Below, in pieces: positions 7,613-14,383 of a DNA stretch of 18,819 bases. The notes beneath the pieces were generated by a model. The model was not told the DNA's origin. It ran no database searches and was given only the letters and a program-made list of their open reading frames with translations. The DNA is from JAICJR01 sp036491015 (GTDB lineage: Bacteria; Actinomycetota; Thermoleophilia; Solirubrobacterales; Thermoleophilaceae). Within the stretch, counting starts at the first letter, position 1. Each line of letters begins with the position of its first letter. A program made the position numbers and the translations under genes. Where the stretch lies: assembly GCA_036491015.1 (NCBI GenBank), contig DASXCV010000068.1, positions 1 through 18,819 on the forward strand, written 5' to 3'.

Positions 7613-7641
7613 ATCCGAACATAGGCGGCCGCCAAAGTCAA
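7613..7641 (-). promoter_or_regulatory. Promoter of TolB-like paralog 3 (TTGACT-N17-TCGGAT)
   Basis: TTGACT (7641-7636), a 17-bp spacer ending ATGT, and TCGGAT (7618-7613) followed by TGCCAC. The predicted leader is about 80 nt. It starts 21 bp after the L,D-transpeptidase stop codon, with no terminator hairpin between, so read-through from that gene is possible. Confidence 0.6.
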
Positions 7642-7662
7642 TGCGGCGGACGCGCGCGTGCG

Positions 7663-8388
7663 TCAGATCACGTGAACGGGCGTGCCGAGCGGCAGCAGAT
7701 GCCAGAGCTGCGTGACCTTGTTGTTCGGCAGCCGGATGCAGCCGTGCGACGGCCGGCCGGGGATGAGGTTCGGCTCGTTCGTCCCGTGGATGCCGACGAT
7801 GCCGCCGCCCGGCCACTCGCTGAGCGTCGAGTAGTCGCTCGTGCCGAAGGCGTACGGCCCGTAGATCGTGTTGTGCTGGAGCGCCTTGATGCGCTCGCGG
7901 ATGTAGAAGCGGCCGCCGGGCGTGGGCGTGCTGGGCTTGCCGACGCCGACGGGCGAGCTCCAGATCAGGCGCTTGCCCGAGTAGAGCTTGGCGCGCAGGA
8001 TGTGGCGGTTCACGATCAGGTGATCGTGGTTCACGTGGAAGCGGCCGAGCGCGTCGCGCGGCACCCAGCCCGTCTTGCCGTTGGGGCGCATCGGCACGCG
8101 GATCTTGATCCACTGCCTGCCGCCCTTGTCGGTGGTCTGCGCGAGCGCCATGTAGATCTCCGGGAAGCCGTCCTCGGTCATGAGGTGCAGCCGCCGGAAG
8201 CCGTGGCTCGTCGTCGACGGGTTGTAACGGATCAGGCTCGTCGAGCCGGGATGCGCCCACACGGTCGTCGTCTGCTCGTTCGAGAGCTTGACGATGGGGG
8301 CGTTCGCCGGCGTGGTCGCGGCATGCGCGGGTGCGGCGGCCATTGCTAGGACGGTGGCCACCGCTGCTGGGGCCAGGCTTCGGTGCAT
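7663..8388 (-). CDS. L,D-transpeptidase (YkuD domain), exported
   Basis: The 241-residue protein has a signal peptide (MHRSLAPAAVATVLAMAAAP, cleaved near AHA at 21-23). The C-terminal half is a YkuD domain with the active-site pattern HGTN at 201-204 and SHGCIRL at 214-220; C217 is the expected nucleophile. These enzymes form 3-3 cross-links in peptidoglycan or attach proteins to it, outside the membrane. Residues of about 40-115, including WIKIRVPMRPNGKTGWVPRD, resemble an SH3-like wall-binding segment often found before YkuD domains. The start is the only ATG that gives a complete signal peptide; there is no Shine-Dalgarno, and a CATAAT box ends 8 bp before it, so the mRNA may be leaderless. 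Transcription is divergent from the CAP-domain gene. The family call is firm; the exact substrate is not known. Confidence 0.92.
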   Translation of the reverse strand: MHRSLAPAAVATVLAMAAAPAHAATTPANAPIVKLSNEQTTTVWAHPGSTSLIRYNPSTTSHGFRRLHLMTEDGFPEIYMALAQTTDKGGRQWIKIRVPMRPNGKTGWVPRDALGRFHVNHDHLIVNRHILRAKLYSGKRLIWSSPVGVGKPSTPTPGGRFYIRERIKALQHNTIYGPYAFGTSDYSTLSEWPGGGIVGIHGTNEPNLIPGRPSHGCIRLPNNKVTQLWHLLPLGTPVHVI

Positions 8389-8396
8389 CGAAGCCC

Positions 8397-8402
8397 ATTA
8401 TG
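8397..8402 (-). promoter_or_regulatory. Possible -10 box (CATAAT) of the L,D-transpeptidase gene
   Basis: CATAAT on the minus strand ends 8 bp upstream of the ATG, which would put the transcript start at or next to the start codon. No good -35 is visible at 16-18 bp, so this call rests on the hexamer and its position. Confidence 0.35.
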
Positions 8403-8467
8403 CACGCGCACCACAGCTCGGGCCAGTGTTTGGCCGAGGTCATCCGTCCAGCGCCTTCCCCGCGTTC

Positions 8468-8495
8468 TCAAGAGACCGCAAACTGCGGGCGATCA
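8468..8495 (+). promoter_or_regulatory. Sigma28-like promoter of CAP gene 1 (TCAA-N16-GGCGATCA)
   Basis: TCAA (8468-8471) and GGCGATCA (8488-8495) resemble the sigma28/FliA/WhiG consensus TAAA-N15-GCCGATAA. The -10 ends exactly 7 bp before the ATG at 8503. The second CAP gene has the same elements at the same distance, which supports a real signal. The predicted mRNA starts at or next to the ATG. Confidence 0.45.
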
Positions 8496-8502
8496 ACCCT
8501 TC

Positions 8503-9237
8503 ATGCGTGTGTCTGGCTCAACGCATGCGAAGTTCATCCGTCGTGCGGCGTTGGCCGCGCTGGCGAGTGCGGCGCTTGCCGTCGCGCTTCAGCCGGCGTC
8601 CGCGGCCGCCGACCCCGCCTGCCCCGGCTCGGACCTGCAGCCTGACACCTCCAACATCCCCCAGGTGGAGGGCGCCACTCTCTGCCTGATCAACATCCAG
8701 CGCGCCCAGAACGGACTCGGTGCGCTCACCCCCAACACCGTGCTCCAGGCGGCGGCGCTCCAGCACTCGCAGGACATGGTGCGCAACAACTTCTTCTCAC
8801 ACGACTCGAGCAGCGGCGAGGACTTCGAGGACCGCATCCTGCGCTTCAACTACGCACCGCCGAACACGCGCTGGGTGGCCGGCGAGAACATCGCCTGGGG
8901 CACGCTCTCGCTCTCCACGGCGGGCTCGATCGTGGTGAGCTGGATGAACAGCCCGGAGCACCGCGCCAACATCCTCAGCCCGGGCTACAAGGAGCTCGGC
9001 GTGGGCGTCGTGCCAAGCACGCCGTCGGGCGACCCGACGGGCGCCACCTACACGGCCGACTTCGGCGCGCACGCCTCCGGCCCGCCGCGCGAGGCTCAGA
9101 CCCCGAAGGCGCACAAGCGCTCGCACCGCAAGGCCAAGCGCCACCACAAGCGCCACCACAAGACGCACAAGTCGCACAAGGCCAAGAAGCACGGCGGCTG
9201 CACGCCGACGAGCAACTCGGCCGTCAGCCTCTGCTGA
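8503..9237 (+). CDS. Secreted CAP (SCP/PR-1) domain protein 1
   Basis: The 244-residue protein has a signal peptide (basic KFIRR, then an Ala/Leu core to about residue 35). The CAP domain covers about 55-190 with H88, the GENIAWG motif (E128) and SWMNSPEHRANIL (H153), the cavity residues usual for the family. Bacterial CAP proteins are secreted; their biochemical role is mostly unsettled. C40 and C61 are spaced as in the second CAP protein. After about residue 200 comes a polybasic His/Lys/Arg tail (KRHHKRHHKTHKSHKAKKH) that ends with GGCTPTSNSAVSLC. ATG 8503 is chosen because it begins the signal peptide and sits 7 bp after a sigma28-like -10; a longer frame from 8383 overlaps the divergent gene and is not credible. 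No Shine-Dalgarno is visible. Confidence 0.88.
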   Translation: MRVSGSTHAKFIRRAALAALASAALAVALQPASAAADPACPGSDLQPDTSNIPQVEGATLCLINIQRAQNGLGALTPNTVLQAAALQHSQDMVRNNFFSHDSSSGEDFEDRILRFNYAPPNTRWVAGENIAWGTLSLSTAGSIVVSWMNSPEHRANILSPGYKELGVGVVPSTPSGDPTGATYTADFGAHASGPPREAQTPKAHKRSHRKAKRHHKRHHKTHKSHKAKKHGGCTPTSNSAVSLC

Positions 9238-9255
9238 ATACCTCCTTTCCGCGCC

Positions 9256-9282
9256 TCAAGCTGGCCTTCGCCCGGGCGATTA
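9256..9282 (+). promoter_or_regulatory. Sigma28-like promoter of CAP gene 2 (TCAA-N15-GGCGATTA)
   Basis: TCAA (9256-9259), 15 bp, then GGCGATTA (9275-9282) matches the sigma28 layout TAAA-N15-GCCGATAA with three changes. The -10 again ends 7 bp before the ATG (9290). Shared flanks with the first CAP promoter include CCGCG and CTCAAG upstream and CGGGCGAT at the -10. Confidence 0.5.
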
Positions 9283-9289
9283 CCGGGGC

Positions 9290-9961
9290 ATGCAGGGGGT
9301 CTTGCCACGCATCGCCGTCGCCGCCGCCGCGAGCGCCTGTCTCGCGCTGATTCCCGCGACAGCCGCGCGGGCCGACGCACCGTCGAACTGCGCGGGCGCA
9401 GATCTCGCTCCCACCGCCGCCGACATCCCGCAGGTGCAGTCGGCCACGCTCTGCCTGCTGAACGCCGAGCGCACGAGCCGCGGCCTCGTGGCGCTGCGCA
9501 CCAACCCCAAGCTCGCGCGCGCCGCCCTCGCACACAGTGCCGACATGGTGACCAACCACTACTTCGCCCACGAGGACCGCTCGGGCGGCGGTCCCGAGGA
9601 CCGCATCCAGCGCGCCGGCTACATGCCCAAGTACGGCCCCTGGGTGATCGGCGAGAACATCGCCTGGGGCACCGACTACCTGGCCACCCCGCGCGAGATC
9701 ATGCGCGCCTGGATGAACAGCCCGCCGCACCGCCACAACATTCTCTACTCCGACTACCGCGAGATCGGTGTCGGCATCGTCGTCGGCGTGCCCGATCCCT
9801 CGATTGGCGACGGCGCCACCTACAGCACCGAGTTCGGCGCCAAGGCGGGCGAGCTCACGCAGGCCCGCCGCGCGCATCGCGCCTCGCATCGCGCGCACCA
9901 CCACGCGTCGGCGCGCGGCTGCAAGCGCACGTCCAACCCGGCCGTCAGCTTCTGCTCGTAA
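9290..9961 (+). CDS. Secreted CAP (SCP/PR-1) domain protein 2
   Basis: The 223-residue paralog of the preceding gene starts 52 bp after it. A signal peptide covers about 1-29. The CAP domain carries H82, the GENIAWG motif (E122) and AWMNSPPHRHNIL (H147). C34 and C55 match C40 and C61 of the first protein in spacing. The tail is shorter and rich in Arg and His (RRAHRASHRAHHHASARG), then CKRTSNPAVSFCS; the pattern C-x2-TSN-x-AVS-x-C, with ten residues between the cysteines, is shared with the paralog. The ATG lacks a Shine-Dalgarno and lies 7 bp after a sigma28-like -10, so leaderless translation is likely. The gene arose by tandem duplication; its function beyond export and a CAP fold is unknown. 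Confidence 0.88.
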   Translation: MQGVLPRIAVAAAASACLALIPATAARADAPSNCAGADLAPTAADIPQVQSATLCLLNAERTSRGLVALRTNPKLARAALAHSADMVTNHYFAHEDRSGGGPEDRIQRAGYMPKYGPWVIGENIAWGTDYLATPREIMRAWMNSPPHRHNILYSDYREIGVGIVVGVPDPSIGDGATYSTEFGAKAGELTQARRAHRASHRAHHHASARGCKRTSNPAVSFCS

Positions 9962-9978
9962 GGCCCGGGCCGCGCGGG

Positions 9979-11607
9979 CTACATGTGCTCGGGCGCTGAC
10001 ACGCCGAGCAGATCGAGCGAGCGCACGAGCACCCGCTGGGCCATCACGCTCAGCGCGATGCGGAAGTTCTCGTCGCCGCCCTCCTCGGCCGCACCCACCA
10101 CGCGGCAGTCGCGGTAGAAGGCCGAGAAGTCCTGCGCGGCCTCGTGCGCGTAGACCGTGAGCCGGTGCGGCGCGCGGCGCGCGGCCGCGATGCCGAGCTC
10201 GTCCGGGAAGGCCAGCAGCCGCTTGAGGAGCGCGCGCGCCGAGGGGTGGAGCTCCTCGCTGTAGTCCGCCTCGAGCGCCTCCTTCACGCGCGCGTCGCCG
10301 GCCTTGCGCAGGATGCTCGCGATGCGCGCGTGCGCGTACTGCACGTAGTACACGGGGTTCTCCTGGGTCTCCTCGCGCGCGAGGGTGAGATCGAGGTCGA
10401 GCGTGGTGTCGTGCGAGCGCTGCACGAGGAAGAAGCGGGCGGCGTCCACGCCGATGTCCTCGATTAGATCGTCCAGGCTCACGAAGTCGCCTTGGCGCTT
10501 CGACATCTGCACCCGCTGGCCGCGCTCCACCAGGTTCACGAGCTGCATGATCAGGAGCTCGAGGTGGTCGCGCTCGCCGCCGAGCGCCTCCCAGGCCGCG
10601 AGCATGCGACCGATGTGACCATGGTGGTCCGCGCCCCAGACGTCGATCAACCGCTCGTAGCCGCGCTCGCGCTTGTCCTGGTGATAGGCGATGTCGGCGG
10701 CCGTGTAGGTGAACTCGCCGTTCGTGCGCCGCAGCACGCGGTCCTTGTCGTCGCCGAAGTTGCTGGTGCGCAGCCACAGCGCGCCCTCGTGCTCGTAGAG
10801 CAGGCCGTGCTCGCCGAGGAGCTCGAGAGCGTGGTCGATCTCCTTCTCCCGGTGGAGCGTGCTCTCGAGGAAGAAGCGGTCCATGTTCACGCGGAAGCGC
10901 TCGAGCGTGGCCCGCACGCCCTCGATCATCAGCTCGACGCCCTTGCGGGCCAGCTCGTCCGGGTCGGCGTCGGCGGCGCCGTCGATCTTCTGCGCGAGCT
11001 CGGTCACGTAGTCGCCGCGGTACCCGTCCTCGGGCGGTTCCTCTCCGCGCGCGCGGGCCTGGATCGATACGCCGAAGCGCCGCACCTGGCCGCCCGCGTC
11101 GTTCACGTAGTACTCGCGCTCGATCGCGTGGCCCGCGAACTCGAGGATGCGGCTCAGCGAGTCGCCGTAGGCGGCGTGGCGCGCGGAGGCCACGGTGATC
11201 GGCCCCGTGGGGTTGGCGCTGACGAACTCGACGAGGATCTTCTCGGACGGGTCGGCGGTGCCGCCGCCGAAGCGCTCGCCAGCCGCGAGCGCGGCGCCGA
11301 GGGAGTCGCGCCACCAGGCGTCCGACATGAACAGGTTGAGGAAGCCGGGGCCCGCGACGTCCACCTTCTCCACCTCTTGCGCGAGCCGCTTCTCCACGAG
11401 GCCGCCGAGCCGTTCGGCGATCGCGCGCGGCTGTTCCCCCATCGTGGGCGCGAGCAGCATCGCGGCGTTGGTGGAGTAGTCGCCGAACTCGGCCTTCGGC
11501 GGACGGTCGAAGCTGAACGCCTTGCTCGAGCCGTTCCCGCTCATCTCGGCCGCCGCGGCCGCGACGGCCGCCCGAAGCTCGGCGACCGGATCGGTCGTCG
11601 GACTCAT
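9979..11607 (-). CDS. argS: Arginyl-tRNA synthetase (class Ia)
   Basis: The 542-residue protein charges tRNA-Arg. It has the N-terminal add-1 region (FDRPPKAEFGDYSTNAAMLL), the catalytic core starting VEFVSANPTGP, the REYYVNDAGGQ motif, DVWGADHHGHIGRM, a KMSKS-type loop QMSKRQGDF at 367-374, and the C-terminal helical anticodon-binding domain ending MAQRVLVRSLDLLGV. The oddity is the HIGH site: the family usually has LHxGHARGAAxGD, but here residues 137-148 read ITVASARHAAYG, so both histidines and the glycine are gone and one histidine appears at 144. The protein is otherwise complete and of normal length. The ATG at 11607 is one base after the rlmH stop, so the pair is probably co-transcribed and translationally coupled. 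Confidence 0.95.
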   Translation of the reverse strand: MSPTTDPVAELRAAVAAAAAEMSGNGSSKAFSFDRPPKAEFGDYSTNAAMLLAPTMGEQPRAIAERLGGLVEKRLAQEVEKVDVAGPGFLNLFMSDAWWRDSLGAALAAGERFGGGTADPSEKILVEFVSANPTGPITVASARHAAYGDSLSRILEFAGHAIEREYYVNDAGGQVRRFGVSIQARARGEEPPEDGYRGDYVTELAQKIDGAADADPDELARKGVELMIEGVRATLERFRVNMDRFFLESTLHREKEIDHALELLGEHGLLYEHEGALWLRTSNFGDDKDRVLRRTNGEFTYTAADIAYHQDKRERGYERLIDVWGADHHGHIGRMLAAWEALGGERDHLELLIMQLVNLVERGQRVQMSKRQGDFVSLDDLIEDIGVDAARFFLVQRSHDTTLDLDLTLAREETQENPVYYVQYAHARIASILRKAGDARVKEALEADYSEELHPSARALLKRLLAFPDELGIAAARRAPHRLTVYAHEAAQDFSAFYRDCRVVGAAEEGGDENFRIALSVMAQRVLVRSLDLLGVSAPEHM

Positions 11608-11608
11608 C

Positions 11609-12016
11609 TCAGTAATGGTATGGCTCGCGGGCGAGGATCTTGTGCGCGCGGTAGATCTGCTCGAGCAGCACCACGCGCGCGAGCTGGTGCGGGAAGGTCA
11701 TCGGGCCGAATGACAGGCGCATGTCGCTGCGGTCGGTCTCGAGCCCGCGCGGGCCGCCCACCACGAAGCAGAGGTCCCGGCCCGACTGGCGCCGCTCCTC
11801 CATCCAGCGGCTGAAGCCGATCGAGTCGAACGTCTGGCCGTCCGAGCTGAGCAGGACGGTGAACGCGCGCTCCGGGATGCGGCCGTCCACCTTCTCCTCG
11901 TCGCGCAGCTCGACGAGCTCGATCCGGGCATGGCCGGCGAGAAGCTTCTGGTAGTGCTGGACGTCGTCGGCGAACGGTGGCCGGAGACGCCCGACGGCTA
12001 GGACGATGATCCGCAT
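11609..12016 (-). CDS. rlmH: 23S rRNA pseudouridine-1915 N3-methyltransferase
   Basis: The 135-residue SPOUT-class methyltransferase modifies helix 69 of 23S rRNA in the assembled ribosome, using S-adenosylmethionine. It begins MRIIVLAVGRLRPPF. FVVGGPRGL at about 86-94 is the cofactor-binding stretch, and the C-terminal part has the LTLPHQL-type motif (here MTFPHQLARVVLLEQIYRAH) and the EPYHY end. It is slightly shorter than the usual roughly 155 residues because of a compact middle. The ATG at 12016 lies 35 bp from the divergent DUF3467 start, so both promoters must share or overlap in that gap. The TGA stop is one base from the argS ATG. Confidence 0.93.
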   Translation of the reverse strand: MRIIVLAVGRLRPPFADDVQHYQKLLAGHARIELVELRDEEKVDGRIPERAFTVLLSSDGQTFDSIGFSRWMEERRQSGRDLCFVVGGPRGLETDRSDMRLSFGPMTFPHQLARVVLLEQIYRAHKILAREPYHY

Positions 12017-12045
12017 TGGGTCGGCTACCGGAAGGCTGCGATACT
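12016..12045 (+). promoter_or_regulatory. Promoter of the DUF3467 gene, overlapping a divergent -10 for rlmH
   Basis: On the plus strand TTGGGT (12016-12021), 18 bp, then GATACT (12040-12045) ends 6 bp before the GTG start, which implies a leaderless transcript. On the other strand TAGTAT (12046-12041) is a TAnnnT box facing rlmH, with about 24 bp between it and the rlmH ATG. The two -10 boxes share ATACT. The rlmH side has no good -35. Confidence 0.45.
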
Positions 12046-12051
12046 AGCCGC

Positions 12052-12384
12052 GTGTCAGACGATCAGCCTGAGCGCCACATCAACATTCACACCTCGCCGG
12101 AGATCATGGCGGGGATCTACGCCAACTTCGCGAACGTCAGTCACTCGGACTACGAGTTCACGATCACCTTCGCGCGTGTCGACCACGAGGTGGACGAGGA
12201 GGAGATCCCCGGCGTCGTCGTGTCGCGGATCAACCTCTCCCCCCGTTTCATGCGCGAGCTGATCGACGCCATGGAGGACAACTGGTCGAAGTACCAGGCC
12301 AAGGAAGGCATCCGCAGCCTTCCCGAGTACGACGGTCCGAAGGACGAGGACGCGCCGGGCTCGAGCACCGGCCCGGCCGCGTAG
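12052..12384 (+). CDS. DUF3467 family protein
   Basis: The 110-residue soluble protein has no signal peptide or membrane segment. The core INIHTSPEIMAGIYANFANV, then EFTITFARV, VVVSRINLSPRFMRELIDAM and NWSKYQAKEG follows the DUF3467 pattern (a small alpha/beta protein found in many bacteria, function unknown). The C-terminal 20 residues are acidic and probably disordered (DEDAPGSSTGPAA). The GTG at 12052 is chosen over an upstream ATG at 12016 because the family begins with a short acidic lead into the INIH strand, the ATG overlaps the rlmH start codon, and GATACT sits 6 bp before the GTG. The stop meets the convergent protease gene, with TAGCGCTA formed by the two stop codons. Confidence 0.85.
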   Translation: MSDDQPERHINIHTSPEIMAGIYANFANVSHSDYEFTITFARVDHEVDEEEIPGVVVSRINLSPRFMRELIDAMEDNWSKYQAKEGIRSLPEYDGPKDEDAPGSSTGPAA

Positions 12385-12386
12385 CG

Positions 12387-13616
12387 CTAGCTCTTCTCGG
12401 CGGCGTACGAAACGGCGTAGCCGATCCGCGTGACGGCGTCCGGATGGGTGCCGAACAGCTTCTGCACCAGACGGCGCGGCTGCGGGTCCACGAGCGCCTT
12501 GATCGCCAGGCGCTTCTCGAGCTCGATGAACGAGTCCGGGTCCTCGGTGAGCGTCAGGGCGAACGTGTCCGCCCGCTGCTCCACCCGCCGCGACAAGACG
12601 TTGGCGCCGAGGCCGCCCGCGAACGACACCGCGCCGAGCGACAGGATGAACGCCGGCAGCATCGCGGGTGCGGGATCCTCGTCGCCGGCGATCCACTCGG
12701 TAAGCCGCTCCACCAGGTGCAACCCGGCGGGCGCCGCCAGCCCCAGCCAGGCGAGCGCGCGCTGCACGTCGCGATGGCGCACGTGGCTCAGCTCATGCGC
12801 GACCACGGAGCGGACCTCGCCGGAAGGGAAGTCGTTCAGCAGCGTGTCGTAGAGCACCACGCGCTTGGTGCGGCCGAGGCCGGTCACGTAGGCGTTCGCC
12901 GCGGTGGTGCGCTTGCTCGCGTCCACGCGGTAGACCTCCCCCACCTCCACGCCCGCGCGGCGCGCGAGCTCGAGCACCTCGTCGCGCAGCTCGCCCTCCG
13001 GCAGCGGCTCGAACTTGTTGAACACCGGATCGAGCAGCACCGGCGAGAGCAGGATGAAGACCGAGCTGAGCGCGGTGGAACCGGCGGCGGCGGGCAGCCA
13101 CCAGCGGCCCGGGAAGCGCCGCAGCAGCCCCATTGCGCCGGCTAGCGCGCCCGCGTTGAGCGCCGCGCCGATCGCGCCCGACTTGCCGACGTCGCCGAAC
13201 CACGCCGGCCATTTCTGCACCGAGATCCCGGCCCTCACAGCACGGCGGTGGCGGGCGGCCGACAGCGGCAGCGTGAGCGCCATGAAGCCGGCGGACAGGC
13301 CGGCGCCGAACGCGGCGGCGCCCACCACAGGCCGGGCGCCGGCGTCGTCGAGGGCGCGCCGCAGACGGGTCGGCGGTCTGAACGCCAGCAGCAGCAGCGC
13401 GGCGCCGTCGAGCGCCATGCCCGCCAGCCCGAGGGCGCGCTGCGGGCGCTGGTAGGCCCGTGCGCGGCTTATCTCCTCGCCGCTGAAGTAGTCTCTGGCG
13501 TCGACGGGGGCCGATTCGATCAGGCCGCTCCGCGGCCGCAGTGCCCGTGTTGCAAGCCCGGCCGCGGCTGACGCCCAGACCACTGCCAGCGGTACTCGAA
13601 TGCCATGAGTCCTCAT
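12387..13616 (-). CDS. M48 family (Ste24/CAAX protease-like) membrane metallopeptidase
   Basis: The 409-residue membrane protein carries the zinc site HELSH at 274-278, with the third ligand expected at E346 in EQRAD. Motifs typical of the Ste24 branch are DPVFNKFEPL at 196-205 and SKRTTAANAYVTGLGRTKRV before the zinc site. Several hydrophobic segments (near 5-25, 62-79, 98-118, 148-166, 173-195, 288-304 and 318-340) indicate a multi-pass protein with the active site in or near the membrane. Eukaryotic Ste24 trims prenylated proteins; in bacteria the role is more likely membrane protein quality control, which is inference. The ATG at 13616 lies 35 bp from the divergent phosphoesterase gene; TACAGT (13631-13626) ends 9 bp before it and could be its -10. 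Confidence 0.9.
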   Translation of the reverse strand: MRTHGIRVPLAVVWASAAAGLATRALRPRSGLIESAPVDARDYFSGEEISRARAYQRPQRALGLAGMALDGAALLLLAFRPPTRLRRALDDAGARPVVGAAAFGAGLSAGFMALTLPLSAARHRRAVRAGISVQKWPAWFGDVGKSGAIGAALNAGALAGAMGLLRRFPGRWWLPAAAGSTALSSVFILLSPVLLDPVFNKFEPLPEGELRDEVLELARRAGVEVGEVYRVDASKRTTAANAYVTGLGRTKRVVLYDTLLNDFPSGEVRSVVAHELSHVRHRDVQRALAWLGLAAPAGLHLVERLTEWIAGDEDPAPAMLPAFILSLGAVSFAGGLGANVLSRRVEQRADTFALTLTEDPDSFIELEKRLAIKALVDPQPRRLVQKLFGTHPDAVTRIGYAVSYAAEKS

Positions 13617-13651
13617 CGAAGCGACACTGTAGCCCCCGACTTGGGCAAGCC

Positions 13652-14383
13652 TTGAGAATCGCGCTGCTCTCCGACGTGCATGGCAACCTCCCGGCCTTCA
13701 GGGCCGTGCTCGACGACGTCCGCGAGGTGGGCGCCGACCAGACCTGGTGCCTCGGCGACCTGGTGGGCTACGGGGCGCAGCCCGACGAGTGCGTGGCGCT
13801 CGCCAGCGAGGCCTGCGACATCTGTCTCGTCGGCAACCACGACCTCGTGGTGCTGGAGAAGCTCGACGTGAGCACGTTCTCGTTCAACGCCGCCCTCGCC
13901 GCCCAGTGGACGCAGGAGAACATCGGCGCCGAGGCGCTCGACTTCATGAACGGGCTCGAGCCCGCCAACACCGAGCAGGAGATCGGCCTCTTCCACGCGA
14001 GCCCGCGCGACCCCGTGTGGGAGTACGTGCTCTCCACGCTGCAGGCGGACGCGTGCATCGACGCGATGGCCTCGCGCGTGGGCGCGATCGGGCACTCGCA
14101 CGTGGCGCTCTTCTTCACGCGCGCGGACGACGGCACGCTGCGCGGCGAGCAGGCTCCCGCCGGCACGGAACTCGACATCTCCGACGGGCGCTGGCTGATC
14201 AACCCGGGCGGCGTCGGCCAGCCGCGCGACGGCGATCCCCGCGCGGCATGGGTGCTGCTCGATCTGGGTAGCTGGACGGCTCAGTGGCGGCGAGTCGAGT
14301 ATCCGATCGCGGAGGCGGCGCAGGCAATCGAGCGGGCGGGGCTGCCTCAGCCGCTGGCGGACCGTCTCTACAGGGGCGAGTGA
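13652..14383 (+). CDS. Calcineurin-like metallophosphoesterase (YfcE/MJ0936-type)
   Basis: The 243-residue cytoplasmic protein begins MRIALLSDVHGNLPAF (TTG start) and carries the whole metal-site set in order: SDVHGN at 7-12, GDLVGYG at 35-41, GNHD at 61-64, a mid-domain histidine in LFHASPRDP, then GHSH, and INPGGVGQPRDGDPRAAW near the end. The family hydrolyses phosphodiesters or phosphomonoesters using two metal ions; the substrate here is unknown. The TTG is chosen because the fold starts at that residue, and longer frames would run into the divergent protease gene. The stop codon overlaps the ATG of the lipoprotein gene by one base, so it appears to head an operon with the lipoprotein and the Ser/Thr kinase. 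Confidence 0.88.
   Translation: MRIALLSDVHGNLPAFRAVLDDVREVGADQTWCLGDLVGYGAQPDECVALASEACDICLVGNHDLVVLEKLDVSTFSFNAALAAQWTQENIGAEALDFMNGLEPANTEQEIGLFHASPRDPVWEYVLSTLQADACIDAMASRVGAIGHSHVALFFTRADDGTLRGEQAPAGTELDISDGRWLINPGGVGQPRDGDPRAAWVLLDLGSWTAQWRRVEYPIAEAAQAIERAGLPQPLADRLYRGE

Noticed and set aside
9962..9980. GC-rich inverted repeat between CAP gene 2 and argS as a terminator
   Set aside because: Only a 5-bp stem with a 7-nt GC-rich loop and no T-tract in either direction.
9224..11314. A 696-codon minus-strand frame
   Set aside because: It lies in another frame of argS and antisense to the CAP genes, with Arg/Ala-rich nonsense composition; argS explains the region.
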